From Streptomyces lanatus (lineage in GTDB: Bacteria; Actinomycetota; Actinomycetes; Streptomycetales; Streptomycetaceae), in NCBI RefSeq assembly GCF_014655715.1, contig NZ_BNBM01000009.1, forward strand, positions 248,001-312,000: DNA of 64,000 bases. The letters are read 5' to 3'. The translations under genes and the position numbers were made by a program. A model generated the notes under the pieces. The model made no database searches and was not told the DNA's origin. It saw only the letters and a program-made list of their open reading frames with translations. Shown in pieces: positions 9,260-18,439 of the stretch (the first letter of the stretch is position 1; each line of letters starts with the position of its first letter).

Positions 9260-11815
9260 ATGGACGTAATCCCGGAAACTCCCCCCGCCATGGCCGGGCT
9301 GCCCGTCCGCACCGCGGCGGACCTCATCGGCCGGGAGGCCCAACTCGGTGAGCTGCTCGACCTGTTGAACCCGAGCAGGGCAAGCCAGCACCAAGGGCCG
9401 CTCTCCGCCGTGGTCACCGGACTGGCCGGCGTCGGCAAGACCGAACTCGTCCTGCATGTCGCCGCGCAGGCGCACTCCGAACGCGGCTGGTTCCCCGGTG
9501 GCGTCCTGTTCGTCGACGTCTTCGGCTACGACCGGGACCTCCGCCTCTCCCCGGACCGTGTCCTCGGTACGTGGCTGCGCGCGCTCGGCGTCGCCGACGC
9601 GGACATCCCCGCCGACCCTCTGGCCCGCGTCGCGCTGTACCGGTCGGTCCTGTCGGCCCACGCCGAGCGCGGCCGCCGTGTCCTGGTCGTCATCGACAAC
9701 GCCTCCCACGCCGACCAGGTGACCCCGCTGCTCCCCGGCGACGGCCACAACGCGGCCCTGATCACCTCCCGGCACACCCTCGACGTCGGCGCTCTCCTCT
9801 GCGACCTCGACGTCCTCGCCCCCGACGCCGCCGTGGCCCTGATCCGCGGCACCCTCCAGCACAGCCGCGGCCCGCACGACACCCGCGTCGACGACGAACC
9901 CGGCCCCGCCGCACGTATCGCCGAGTACTGCGGCCGGCTGCCCCTCGCACTGCAGATCTGCGCCGCGCTGCTCGCCGACACCCCGACCCGCCCCCTCGAC
10001 TCCCTCGCCGAGTCACTGGCCGACGCGCACCGCCGCCTCGACCACCTCACCCGCGAGGACCGCGCTGTACGGGCCGCATTCGACCTCTCCCACCGGCATC
10101 TGGAGCGGGTCTCCCCCGCACATGCCCGGCTCTTCCGACTGCTCCCCCTCAACCCCGGCCCCGAGTTCGCCACACCGGGCGCCGCACGGCTGTGCGACAC
10201 GGACGAGGCGAGGACCGGGATCATGCTGCAGGACCTCGCCCGCGCCCACCTCGTCGAACCCGCCCGCACCTGGGGCCGCTGGCGCCAGCACGATCTCGTA
10301 CGGCTCTACGCGGATGAACTCGGCCGGGCACGCACCGACGCGGACCAGAGCGAAGCGGCTCTCGGACGGCTCCTGGAGTACTACGCAGGGACCGCTGCCG
10401 CCGCCGACACCCACCTCGTCGACCGCCCCGGGCAGTCGCCCGCTCCCTCCTTCCGGGATCGCTCCGAGGCGATGTCCTGGCTCGACGCCGAACTCCCCAA
10501 CCTGCTCGGCGCCGCCGCCTTCGCCACGGGGCAGGGCCATCCCCACGTCACCATGGCGCTGGCAGCGTCGCTCACCGAGTTCTGCGCCCTGCGTCTGCAC
10601 TTCATGGAGATGACCCTGCTCGCGGCTGTCGCCCTGCCGGCCCACCGGCTGGTCGGCGACATCGCGGGCGAAGGCGGAGCGCAGTTCCTGCTGGGGATCT
10701 CCGTACTGCTGCCGGGCCGACCGCAGGAGGCCGTCGAGCCGTTCCGGACGGCCGCCGCACTCTTCCGGGAGGCCGGCGCGGGTCAGGGCGAGGCTCGGGC
10801 GCTGTCCTTCCTCGCGATCGCGCTGAGCGCGGCGGGGCATCCGGCGGAGGCCGAAGAGGCGCATCAGCGGTCGCTGGCCGTCCATCGGGAGACCGGGGAC
10901 CGTGGGGGCGAGGGCAGGGCGACGGGTGCGCATGCCCTGCGTCTGGCCGAGCGTGGGGAGCACGACCAGGCGCTCCTGTCCCTGCGTGAGGGTCTGTCCA
11001 TCTGCCGGGAGGCCGGTGACCGCTTCGGCGAGGGAAGGCTCCTGGGCATGATCGGCATGGTCCAGGGCCGGGCGGGGCGGGAGGAGCAGGGCGTCAAGAG
11101 CCTTGAGCAGGCGGCCGCGGTCTTCCGCGAGCTCGGTGAGCGGCGCGTCGAGGGCGAGATCCTGGGCGATCTCGGCGAGGCGCTGACCCGTATGGGACGA
11201 CTCACTCAGGCCGTACCGGCCCTTGAGGCTGCGGCGGCGTGCTTCGAGGAGACCGGAAACCGCCTGGGGAAGCGGCGATTGCTCGCCGCCCTCGGCACCG
11301 CCCGGCTCGGGCTCGGGCGGAACGACGAGGCCGTCGACGCCCTCCGGGAGGCGATCGCCTGCGAGCACGAGTACGACGACGAGCACCAGGCCGTACTGCT
11401 GGACGGACTCGGCGCCGCCCTGCTGGCGACAGGGCACTACGAGGAGGCCGTCGACCGTCTTCGGCAGTCCCTCGCGTCGAGCCGCGAGGCCGGTGACCGT
11501 GACCTTGAGGCCGAGTCACTGAACCGGCTCGGCCTGGCCCTCGGCAGGACCGGTCGGGGAGAGGACGCCTCGGCCGCGTTCCGTCAGGCCATCGCCCTCT
11601 TCCGCTCGTTCGGCGACGGTGCGCGCGAGGCGATCGCCCTCACGAACTTCGGGGCGCACCTGCTGGCCTCCGGCCGCCCCGACGAGGCACTGCCCCAACT
11701 GCACCAAGCGCTGGCCCTCTGCGAGGAGACCGGCGACGACTCCACCGAGCCGGTGGCCACGCGACTCCTCACGGAGGCCCGGCGCCGGACGCGGCGGACG
11801 GGGCCGGCCAGGTGA
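9260..11815 (+). CDS. NB-ARC/TPR STAND ATPase without a DNA-binding domain
   Basis: An 851-residue protein. The P-loop GLAGVGKT is at residues 54-61 and a Walker B-like VLVVIDNA near 140; an NB-ARC helical region follows (CGRLPLALQICAALLAD, then the winged-helix RWRQHDLVRLYADELGR). The C-terminal half is a long run of TPR repeats of the form AxxxFxxAxxLFREAGxxxGEARAL. This is the SARP/AfsR C-terminal layout, but the OmpR-type and BTAD domains are absent: the protein begins straight with a short linker and NB-ARC. A good ribosome site, GGAGGG, precedes ATG 9260. It may be a regulator acting through partners, or a STAND sensor. It converges with the deaminase 11 bases away. Confidence 0.82.
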   Translation: MDVIPETPPAMAGLPVRTAADLIGREAQLGELLDLLNPSRASQHQGPLSAVVTGLAGVGKTELVLHVAAQAHSERGWFPGGVLFVDVFGYDRDLRLSPDRVLGTWLRALGVADADIPADPLARVALYRSVLSAHAERGRRVLVVIDNASHADQVTPLLPGDGHNAALITSRHTLDVGALLCDLDVLAPDAAVALIRGTLQHSRGPHDTRVDDEPGPAARIAEYCGRLPLALQICAALLADTPTRPLDSLAESLADAHRRLDHLTREDRAVRAAFDLSHRHLERVSPAHARLFRLLPLNPGPEFATPGAARLCDTDEARTGIMLQDLARAHLVEPARTWGRWRQHDLVRLYADELGRARTDADQSEAALGRLLEYYAGTAAAADTHLVDRPGQSPAPSFRDRSEAMSWLDAELPNLLGAAAFATGQGHPHVTMALAASLTEFCALRLHFMEMTLLAAVALPAHRLVGDIAGEGGAQFLLGISVLLPGRPQEAVEPFRTAAALFREAGAGQGEARALSFLAIALSAAGHPAEAEEAHQRSLAVHRETGDRGGEGRATGAHALRLAERGEHDQALLSLREGLSICREAGDRFGEGRLLGMIGMVQGRAGREEQGVKSLEQAAAVFRELGERRVEGEILGDLGEALTRMGRLTQAVPALEAAAACFEETGNRLGKRRLLAALGTARLGLGRNDEAVDALREAIACEHEYDDEHQAVLLDGLGAALLATGHYEEAVDRLRQSLASSREAGDRDLEAESLNRLGLALGRTGRGEDASAAFRQAIALFRSFGDGAREAIALTNFGAHLLASGRPDEALPQLHQALALCEETGDDSTEPVATRLLTEARRRTRRTGPAR

Positions 11816-11826
11816 GGCCCGAGTGG

Positions 11827-12426
11827 TCAGGCGACCTCGGCCGAGGGGTCCTCCTCCCGTAGCCGCTGCGCCTCCCTGAAGAGGTGGTTGGTGTGGTGGG
11901 CGAGGACGCCGCCCAGGAGCAGTTCCGGGGTGTAGAAGGACCGTGCGGAGGCGGCCACCTGTCGTGCGGTCAGGTCGATCTGGCTGATGTCGGTGCGCCG
12001 GATGTCGTCGATCGAGCTCGCCCACACGACACGCCGCAGATCCGCCCATGCCATCGCGCTCATGCACATCGAGCAGGGCTCACCCGTGGTGTAGAGGGTG
12101 GTGTCGGCCCAGCCCTGGTTGCCGTTGCGCCGCACATAGTCGTTCATGGCGACCACCTCGCCGTGCAGCAACGGGCTGTCCGACCCGGTGTTGACCCCGC
12201 GCCCCAGGATCTCGCCGGTCCGGGAGCGCACGATCACCGCTCCGAACGGCCACTTGGGGTTCGACCTGGCCTGCTCGATGGCCGACCACATGAACCGCTC
12301 GTGGTGAGTACCGGTGCCGGTGCCGGTGCTCGCCTGCGCCACGTCCGGCCGTGACGCGAACGGCGCCGCGACGCCCGTCAGCACGACTCCGCACCTGCCG
12401 AGGAACTGACGCCTGCCCGCGTCCAT
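11827..12426 (-). CDS. Tat-exported cytidine/guanine-type deaminase
   Basis: A 199-residue protein. The N-terminus GRRQFLGRCGVVLTGVAAPFA is a twin-arginine signal, so the enzyme should be folded with zinc in the cytosol and exported. Deaminase zinc ligands are visible: H88-G-E90 (an HGE variant of the usual HAE) and PCSMC with C118 and C121. The sequence between (NPKWPFGAVIV ... DTTLYTTGEPCSMC) resembles tRNA-adenosine, guanine and nucleoside deaminases of the CDA fold. An exported member could deaminate extracellular nucleobases or be directed at other cells; the substrate is unknown. A Gly-Thr repeat linker follows the signal peptide. Confidence 0.82.
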   Translation of the reverse strand: MDAGRRQFLGRCGVVLTGVAAPFASRPDVAQASTGTGTGTHHERFMWSAIEQARSNPKWPFGAVIVRSRTGEILGRGVNTGSDSPLLHGEVVAMNDYVRRNGNQGWADTTLYTTGEPCSMCMSAMAWADLRRVVWASSIDDIRRTDISQIDLTARQVAASARSFYTPELLLGGVLAHHTNHLFREAQRLREEDPSAEVA

Positions 12427-12483
12427 ACGCTTCTCCTCACCCGTGGTCGATTCCTGACAGATCGTGTCCAGCGCGGCGGCGGC

Positions 12484-13602
12484 TCATGCGCCACTCCGCA
12501 GCGCCTGGTACATCGACCACCCCACCGCCACCAGCGGTACGGCCACCACCGCACCGATCACCCCGGCCGCGACCGCCCCGCCGACGACCGCCAGCGCCAC
12601 CACCACCGGGTGCAGCCGTACGGCCCAGCTCATCACGATGGGATGCAGGAGGTGCCCCTCGATCTGTCCGATGACCACGATCAGGGCCACGACCACCAGG
12701 GCGATCAACCACCCCTTCGTGGCCAGCGCGACGACGGCCGCGACCGCCAGCGCGATCGGTGAGCCGATCAGCGGGACGAAGGCGGCGAGGAACTCCAGCA
12801 GCGCCAACGGCACGGCCAGCGGCACTCCGAGGGCGAACAGGGCGATGCCGACGAGGACCGCGTTGGTGCCCGCCACCAGCAGGATGCCGTGGGTGTAGCC
12901 CGTGAAGGTCCGCCAAGCGGCCCGGCCCGCCATCGTGAACCGCTCCCGCGCCGCCTCGGGGAGCTCGTCGCACAGCCACTGCCACTGCCGGTCGCCGGAG
13001 TGGGTGAAGAAGACCGCGCAGAACAGGGCCAGGGCGATCACGGTCAGCACCTCGACCAGCCGGCTCGCGCCGCTGAGCGCCTCGCTGATGAGGGTGGAGC
13101 GATGGCTCGACAGGAGCTTGCCGATCCGGGACTGGAGATCGTTGAAGGTATCCGGGGGAAGCCGGAAGGGCGGGTCCTGCAGTTGGCGCTCGATCCGGCC
13201 GATGCCCGCCACGAACTCCTTCTGCAGCCCGGTGCGCTGATCCGCGACGATCTCACCCACCAGGGCCAGCGCGCCGAGGACGACGACGATGCCGCCGACG
13301 AGAGCGGTGGCCACCGCGAGCGGCCGGGGCAGATACCGGGCGAGGAGACCGGCCGTGGGGCGGAGCACGGTGGTGATGACGAGGCCGAGGAAGACGGCGA
13401 CGGCGATCCGGTGGAACTGCCCCAGCACGGAGAAGACGGCGCGCACCACGACGCCGATGACGATGATCCGCCATGCGTAGGCGGCCGCGGTCCGCAGCGC
13501 GTCCGGCACACGGGACTCGCCGCCGCTCAGGCGTCCGGACGGCGAGGCGGGCGGGTCGGGGGGCGGTGCGGGCGGGTCGGGCGGCGCGGACACCTCTTGC
13601 AC
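12484..13602 (-). CDS. AI-2E-family (PerM/TqsA-like) membrane permease
   Basis: A 372-residue protein. The N-terminal 30 residues are Pro-rich. The body has the AI-2E family layout: two helices (IIVIGVVVRAVFSVLGQF, VAVFLGLVITTVL), an extracytoplasmic domain (about residues 120-190), then the conserved region GYTHGILLVAGTNAVLVGIALFALGVPLAVPLALLEFLAAFVPLIGSPIA and GQIEGHLLHPIVMSWAVRLHPVVVALAVVGGAVAAGVIGAVVAVPLVA. Function in actinomycetes is unknown; members elsewhere export small solutes or Na+. The GTG start at 13602 is uncertain because no clear ribosome site is present. It lies 57 bases upstream of the deaminase on the same strand. Confidence 0.85.
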   Translation of the reverse strand: MQEVSAPPDPPAPPPDPPASPSGRLSGGESRVPDALRTAAAYAWRIIVIGVVVRAVFSVLGQFHRIAVAVFLGLVITTVLRPTAGLLARYLPRPLAVATALVGGIVVVLGALALVGEIVADQRTGLQKEFVAGIGRIERQLQDPPFRLPPDTFNDLQSRIGKLLSSHRSTLISEALSGASRLVEVLTVIALALFCAVFFTHSGDRQWQWLCDELPEAARERFTMAGRAAWRTFTGYTHGILLVAGTNAVLVGIALFALGVPLAVPLALLEFLAAFVPLIGSPIALAVAAVVALATKGWLIALVVVALIVVIGQIEGHLLHPIVMSWAVRLHPVVVALAVVGGAVAAGVIGAVVAVPLVAVGWSMYQALRSGA

Positions 13603-13645
13603 GTACCACCCACCGGCCGTCCGGCCGCGAAGCCGGCCCGGAATT

Positions 13646-13672
13646 CCCCCGAAGGCCGGTACCGGCCGGGGG
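13646..13672. terminator. Strong GC hairpin, possible terminator
   Basis: A perfect 14-base palindrome GGCCGGTACCGGCC (13654-13667) is flanked by CCCCC and GGGGG, giving an extended hairpin. It sits after the DUF5519 gene and before the AI-2E gene on the same strand, so it may end the upstream transcript. No T-run follows, which is usual for Streptomyces terminators. Confidence 0.4.
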
Positions 13673-13760
13673 CCCGGCCGCGACCGCCCGGTCGCGCCGG
13701 AACGGCACCTGCCCGGTCGGCGAGCCTTTCAGTCGCCGCTTGCCTCTCGGCTGCCGCTTC

Positions 13761-14156
13761 TCAACTTCCGCTGAGACTCTCGCGCGAAACCACCGCGACG
13801 CGATGCTCATTGCACCGGGTCGCGGGCCACTGTTCGGGGGCCGGCCATGCCTGGTGGGCCTGGAGCGCCAGGCTCATCAAGGTCATCAGCAGGTCGACGT
13901 CCGCGACGACGTCCAGATGGAGCGTCACCCAGTGCGAACCGGGGACCAGACGGACCGCGGTGGCGGCCCGGAGGTGCTCCTCGAAGCGCCGTATCACCCG
14001 GGCCGTGAGATGGAGGTCGAGTTCCCAGTCGGAGTGGAGGTGGGCGATCTCGCCATGGACCGTGACCAGCCCCCGGCCGGTTCCGCAGCTCGGTTCCGCC
14101 TCGGTGAGGTCGGGCCAGGTCGCCAATTGCGCGAAGGCTCGCGCGGCCAACGTCAT
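13761..14156 (-). CDS. DUF5519 (luciferase-family-like) small protein
   Basis: A 131-residue soluble protein. The pattern W-P-D-L near the start, then VHGEIAHLHSDWELDLHLTARVIRRFEEHL and SHWVTLHLD, fits DUF5519 proteins, whose members are often misnamed luciferase-family proteins. The conserved HGEIAHLH suggests a possible metal or active site. No signal peptide. Function is not known. It is encoded alone between the response regulator and the permease on the minus strand. Confidence 0.6.
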   Translation of the reverse strand: MTLAARAFAQLATWPDLTEAEPSCGTGRGLVTVHGEIAHLHSDWELDLHLTARVIRRFEEHLRAATAVRLVPGSHWVTLHLDVVADVDLLMTLMSLALQAHQAWPAPEQWPATRCNEHRVAVVSRESLSGS

Positions 14157-14269
14157 GCGCCCATCATGAACCTCTCACCGCACGGCCACCAGGAGGTGAG
14201 GATCCCTTAACCGCTCCGCGGGTGTGATTGTCCGGATCCGGTTTCGCGGTCCGTACTCGTACGGGCGTG

Positions 14270-14953
14270 TCAACTCGCGGGACCCGCCTGCGGTTTCACC
14301 AGTCCGCTCTGGTACGCGACGACGACCAGCTGAGCCCGGTCGCGGGCGTGCAGCTTGGTCATGGCCCGCTGGATGTGGCTGCGTACGGTCAGCGGGCTCA
14401 GGACGAGGCGTTCGGCGATCTCGGCGTTGGATTTTCCGTACGCGGCGAGGGCGGTGATCTCGCGTTCGCGGTCTGTCAGGGACTTCACGGCGTCGGGGAG
14501 CGCGAGGAAGCCCTCGGTGTCGGGGGTGGCCAGGAAGCGGGTGATCAGGGACCGGGTGGCGGTGGGTGAGAGGAGGGCCTCGCCGGCCGCGACGGTGCGG
14601 ATGCCGGACAGCAGGACCTCGGGGCTGACGCCCTTGCCGAGGAAGCCGCTCGCGCCGGCGCGCAGGGCCTTGGCCACGTTCTCGTCGTTCTCGAAGGTGG
14701 TGAGGACGAGGACGTGGGTCCGCGTGAGTTCGGGGCGGGCGCAGATCTCGGCCGTGGCCCGCACTCCGTCGACGTTCGGCATCCGGATGTCCATGATGAC
14801 CACGTCGGGGCGGTGCGTCGCGGTGAGGTCGACGGCCTCACGACCGTCGGCCGCCTCCGCGATCACCGTCATGTCGTCGACCGAGTCGATGAGGATACGG
14901 AAGGTGGCACGGAGCAGGGCCTGGTCGTCGGCGAGCAGGACGCGGATGGTCAT
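14270..14953 (-). CDS. NarL/LuxR-type response regulator
   Basis: A 227-residue regulator. The receiver domain (1-125) has the acidic pocket DD at 9-10 and phospho-acceptor D55 in VVIMDIRMP, with T and K in VLVLTTF and FLGKG. The LuxR HTH at about 155-215 reads LTDREREITALAAYGKSNAEIAERLVLSPLTVRSHI. The start overlaps the stop of the upstream histidine kinase by four bases (14950-14953), so the two are made together. Together with the MMPL gene upstream it probably forms an exporter-regulation unit. Confidence 0.93.
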   Translation of the reverse strand: MTIRVLLADDQALLRATFRILIDSVDDMTVIAEAADGREAVDLTATHRPDVVIMDIRMPNVDGVRATAEICARPELTRTHVLVLTTFENDENVAKALRAGASGFLGKGVSPEVLLSGIRTVAAGEALLSPTATRSLITRFLATPDTEGFLALPDAVKSLTDREREITALAAYGKSNAEIAERLVLSPLTVRSHIQRAMTKLHARDRAQLVVVAYQSGLVKPQAGPAS

Positions 14954-16179
14954 GTGGCGGGGCCTTCGTCGTAACAGTCGTAGTGGTCGTGGGTGTCATG
15001 GCTGTCCTGACGGTCCTGGCTGTCGATCGGCAGTGTGCAGGCGACCTCGAAGACGCCCTCCCCCTGGTGCCCGGCCTGAAGGCTGCCGCCCACCGCCGCG
15101 GCCCGCTCCCGCATGCTGACCAGGCCGAAGCCACCTCCCGCTCCGGCCAGGACACCGGACGTGGCGTCGTTCGTCACCGTCAGGGTCAGCCGGCGTGGGG
15201 TGTACGCGAGGCGGACGCGCGCGGCACGTGTCGCGGAGTACTTGCTGACGTTGGTCAGCGCCTCCTGCACGATCCGATACGCCGTCAGGTCGAGCACCGG
15301 GGTGAGCCGGCGGGTCTCGCCCTCGGCGGTGACGGTCACCGTCAGTCCGGCCGCCGCGCAGGCGTCGACCAGTTCGGGCAGATCGCGCAGTCCGGGTGCG
15401 GGGGTGAGGTCGTCGCCGGGGTCGGTGTCCTGGCGCAGGAGTCCGACGGTGGCCTTGAGTTCGCGCAGCGCGGCGGACGTGCTCTGGGGCAGCTTGCCGA
15501 CGATGTCGAGCGCCTGGTCGGGGTGGGTGCGGGCGAGGTGGGCGGCGGTGCCGGCCTGGGCGTCGGCGAGGGTCAGATGGTGGGCGACGACATCGTGCAG
15601 CTCCCGTGCGATACGCATCCGTTCCTGCATCACCCGGTGCCGGGCCTCCTCCTCACGTTCCCGTGCGATGTGCTCGGCGCGGGCGGCGGCGTACTCCCGG
15701 CGTACCCGCACATAGCTTCCGAAGGCCGCGGACAACAGGACCCATGCCGTCGGGTTGACGACGGACAGCACGGGCGAGTCGTGGAACGGGGCGTGGAAGA
15801 AGCCGGTGGCCACCATGCCGATGACGGCGACCAGTGCGCTGTTCCAGGTGACGCGGCGGCGACTGTGCACGCTCAGGGAGTACTGCGCCACGAGGAGGGG
15901 CGTCATCACCAGGGGTGTGAGGAGATAGCCGAGCGCTCCCTGGGCCATGGTGCACAGCAGGGTGGCGATCAGCACCGGGAGCGGCCGGGCACGCCTGAGG
16001 CGCAGTGCGGTGCAGGCCAGGACGGACAGGGCGATGGCCGGCCACAGGGGTGGCCTGGACATCACCGCCCAGGTGACCACGACACCGGTGACCGTGAGCA
16101 ACGACAGCAGGGCCAGCGCGAGTGCCTCGACGGTCCGTGGACGGGTGGCCGCCCAGCGCTGCCGGCTCGTGTTCATCAT
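14950..16179 (-). CDS. DesK/NarX-like sensor histidine kinase
   Basis: A 409-residue kinase. Five or six N-terminal membrane helices (about residues 18-155) with hardly any extracytoplasmic loop suggest sensing within the membrane. The HisKA_3 phospho-acceptor H195 is in RIARELHDVVAHH, and the HATPase_c domain has ALTNVSKYS and GGGFGLVSMRERAAAVGG. The substrate is the NarL-type regulator that follows with a 4-base overlap. The MMPL exporter lies 55 bases upstream on the same strand. This arrangement is known for Streptomyces cell-envelope-stress modules that control an adjacent exporter; control of MMPL is inferred here. Confidence 0.92.
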   Translation of the reverse strand: MMNTSRQRWAATRPRTVEALALALLSLLTVTGVVVTWAVMSRPPLWPAIALSVLACTALRLRRARPLPVLIATLLCTMAQGALGYLLTPLVMTPLLVAQYSLSVHSRRRVTWNSALVAVIGMVATGFFHAPFHDSPVLSVVNPTAWVLLSAAFGSYVRVRREYAAARAEHIAREREEEARHRVMQERMRIARELHDVVAHHLTLADAQAGTAAHLARTHPDQALDIVGKLPQSTSAALRELKATVGLLRQDTDPGDDLTPAPGLRDLPELVDACAAAGLTVTVTAEGETRRLTPVLDLTAYRIVQEALTNVSKYSATRAARVRLAYTPRRLTLTVTNDATSGVLAGAGGGFGLVSMRERAAAVGGSLQAGHQGEGVFEVACTLPIDSQDRQDSHDTHDHYDCYDEGPAT

Positions 16180-16234
16180 GCTCCGAGAGGGGGTCGAGGA
16201 CAGTCATGCTCACACACCGTCGGCCGTGTGCGGT

Positions 16235-18439
16235 TCAGATCCGGGCCGGTTCCCGCGCCGTCGGCGTTCCCGCGGTGCGCTCCGGCGTCGTCGTCAGCCC
16301 GGCACCCTCGACATCGACCCGCGGCAGCAGCCGGTCGAGCCACCCCGGCAGCCACCACGCCCGGTCGCCGAGCAGGGCCAGTACGGCGGGCACCAGCGCC
16401 ATGCGGACGACGAAGGCGTCGAACAGCACGGCGACGGCGAGTCCGAAGCCGATTGTCTTGATCATGGATTCGCCGGCGCCGATGAACCCGGAGAAGACGG
16501 CGATCATGATCACGGCAGCGGCGCCGACGACCCGCGCACTGTGCCGGAAGCCGCTGACCACCGCCTGGCGGGCCGGGTCGCCGTGGACGTACGCCTCCCG
16601 CATACGGGCGACGAGGAAGACCTCGTAGTCCATCGCCAGGCCGAAGACGATGCCGACGAGGAATATCGGCATCAGGCTCATGATCGGGCCCGGCTGCTCC
16701 ACGCCCAGCAATTCCGCGCCCCAGCCCCACTGGAAGACCGCGACGACCGCGCCGAGGGCGGCCAGCACCGACAGCAGGAAGCCGAGGGCCGCCTTCAGCG
16801 GGACGAGCAGCGAACGGAACACCACCAGCAGCAGGATCAGCGCCAGGATCAGGATGACGGCGAGATAGGGCACGAGTGCGTCCTGGAGGGCCTGGGCGAC
16901 GTCGATGTCCATGGCGGTGCTGCCGGTGACCTCGAAGGTGGCGCCGGTGTCGTGTTCCAGTCCTGCGCGTTCGGCGCGGATGGTCTGGACGAGGTCCTTG
17001 GTGCGCTCGTCGTTGGGGCCGGTCGCCGGGATCGCCGAGAACAGGGCGGCGTCGCCGGCCTGGTTGAACTGCGGGGCGGAGACGGACACGACGCCGTCGG
17101 TGCCTTCGATCTCCTGGGTGATCCTGGCGACGGCCGCCTCGGGGTCGTCGGCGCCCTTGACGTCCGCGACGACGGTGAGGGGGCCGTTGAAGCCCGCGCC
17201 GAAGCCGTCGGCGAGCTCGTCGTAGGCGCGTCGTTCCGTGGACGAGACCGGCTTGGACTCGGCTCCCGGCATGCCCATCTCCAACTGCGCGGCGGGCAGC
17301 GCCATTACGCCCAGGCCGACGACGGAGGCCACCAGCACGGCCACCGGGCGACGCAGCACGAGACGCGCCCAGCGCGAACCGCCGTTGTCCGCAGGCAGGT
17401 TTGTCCGGCCGCGCTTGCGGGTGGCGCGGGAGAGCACGGCGTTCGGCCACATGCCGAGCAGTGCGGGGACGAGGGTGAGGGCGATCAGTACGGCGACGAC
17501 CACGGCGCCCGCCGCGCACAGCCCCATCTTGGTCAGCATCGGCACCCCGACCACGGACAGCCCCGCGAGCGCGATGACGACCGTGAGCCCGGCGAAGACG
17601 ACGGCGGAGCCTGCCGTGCCGACTGCCAGCCCGGCCGCCTCGCGCGGCTCGTGCCCGTGCGCGCGCTCCTCCCGGTAGCGGGAGACGACGAAGAGCGCGT
17701 AGTCGATGCCGACCGCGAGTCCGAGCATCGTTGCGAGCGTGCCGGTGGTCAGGGAGAGGCCGAAGGTGCTGCCGAGGGCCATGATGGCGGCCATGCTGAC
17801 GCCGACGCCGATGACGGCGGTGAGCAGCGGAAGCCCCGCGGCCGCTAGGGAGCCGAAGGTGATCAGCAGGACGACGGCGGCGAGAGCGATGCCGATGACC
17901 TCGGACGAGCCGCCGGCCGCGGGCTGCTCGGCGAGCGCGTTGCCGCCGACCTCGACGGTGAGCCCGGCGTCGCGGGCCTGGCCGATGGCCTTGTCCAGCG
18001 CGGCCTTGTCGGCATCGGTGAGATCACTCGCGGCCACCTTGAAGTCGACGGTGGCGTAGGCGGTGGTGGCGTCCTCGCTCACGGCCCTCGCGGTGAACGG
18101 GTCGGCGGCACGCGCGACTTGGGGCTCCTCGGCCGCCCGCGTCACGAAGGCCTCGATGGCCTCGCGGTTGTCGGTGGCCGTCACCTTCTCGCCGTCGGGG
18201 GCGACGAACACGATCCGCGCGTTCGCGCCCTGGGCCGAGGAGCCGGGGAAGCGCTCGCCGATCAGGTCGAACGCCTTCTGCGCCTCGATGCCGGGCATGA
18301 AGGACGAGCCGTCGTCGGAGGCGGCCGGCGCCATTGCGGCACCGAGGCCGACGGCTCCGAGGAGCACGGCCCACAACAACGCGACGAGCCAGCGGCGCCG
18401 GCAGGCGGTCCGGCCCAGCCGATAGAGCAAGGTAGCCAC
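16235..18439 (-). CDS. MMPL/RND-family lipid or small-molecule exporter
   Basis: A 734-residue protein from GTG 18439, chosen because GGAGA lies eight bases upstream and the first helix (RRRWLVALLWAVLLGAVGLG) follows at residue 12; the frame is open further upstream but lacks membrane or signal features. Two repeats each of one helix, a large outer loop (residues about 40-190 and 410-520) and five clustered helices are visible. MMPL hallmarks include GIDYALFVVSRYREERAHG and its counterpart AMDYEVFLVARMREAYVHG, which carry the Asp-Tyr proton-relay pairs. It should export lipids, glycolipids or antibiotics using the proton gradient. It heads an MMPL-kinase-regulator cluster. Confidence 0.92.
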   Translation of the reverse strand: MATLLYRLGRTACRRRWLVALLWAVLLGAVGLGAAMAPAASDDGSSFMPGIEAQKAFDLIGERFPGSSAQGANARIVFVAPDGEKVTATDNREAIEAFVTRAAEEPQVARAADPFTARAVSEDATTAYATVDFKVAASDLTDADKAALDKAIGQARDAGLTVEVGGNALAEQPAAGGSSEVIGIALAAVVLLITFGSLAAAGLPLLTAVIGVGVSMAAIMALGSTFGLSLTTGTLATMLGLAVGIDYALFVVSRYREERAHGHEPREAAGLAVGTAGSAVVFAGLTVVIALAGLSVVGVPMLTKMGLCAAGAVVVAVLIALTLVPALLGMWPNAVLSRATRKRGRTNLPADNGGSRWARLVLRRPVAVLVASVVGLGVMALPAAQLEMGMPGAESKPVSSTERRAYDELADGFGAGFNGPLTVVADVKGADDPEAAVARITQEIEGTDGVVSVSAPQFNQAGDAALFSAIPATGPNDERTKDLVQTIRAERAGLEHDTGATFEVTGSTAMDIDVAQALQDALVPYLAVILILALILLLVVFRSLLVPLKAALGFLLSVLAALGAVVAVFQWGWGAELLGVEQPGPIMSLMPIFLVGIVFGLAMDYEVFLVARMREAYVHGDPARQAVVSGFRHSARVVGAAAVIMIAVFSGFIGAGESMIKTIGFGLAVAVLFDAFVVRMALVPAVLALLGDRAWWLPGWLDRLLPRVDVEGAGLTTTPERTAGTPTAREPARI

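Noticed and set aside
9260..12426. STAND protein plus deaminase as an antiphage operon
   Set aside because: The two genes converge (11 bases between stops), so they are not an operon, and the deaminase is exported.
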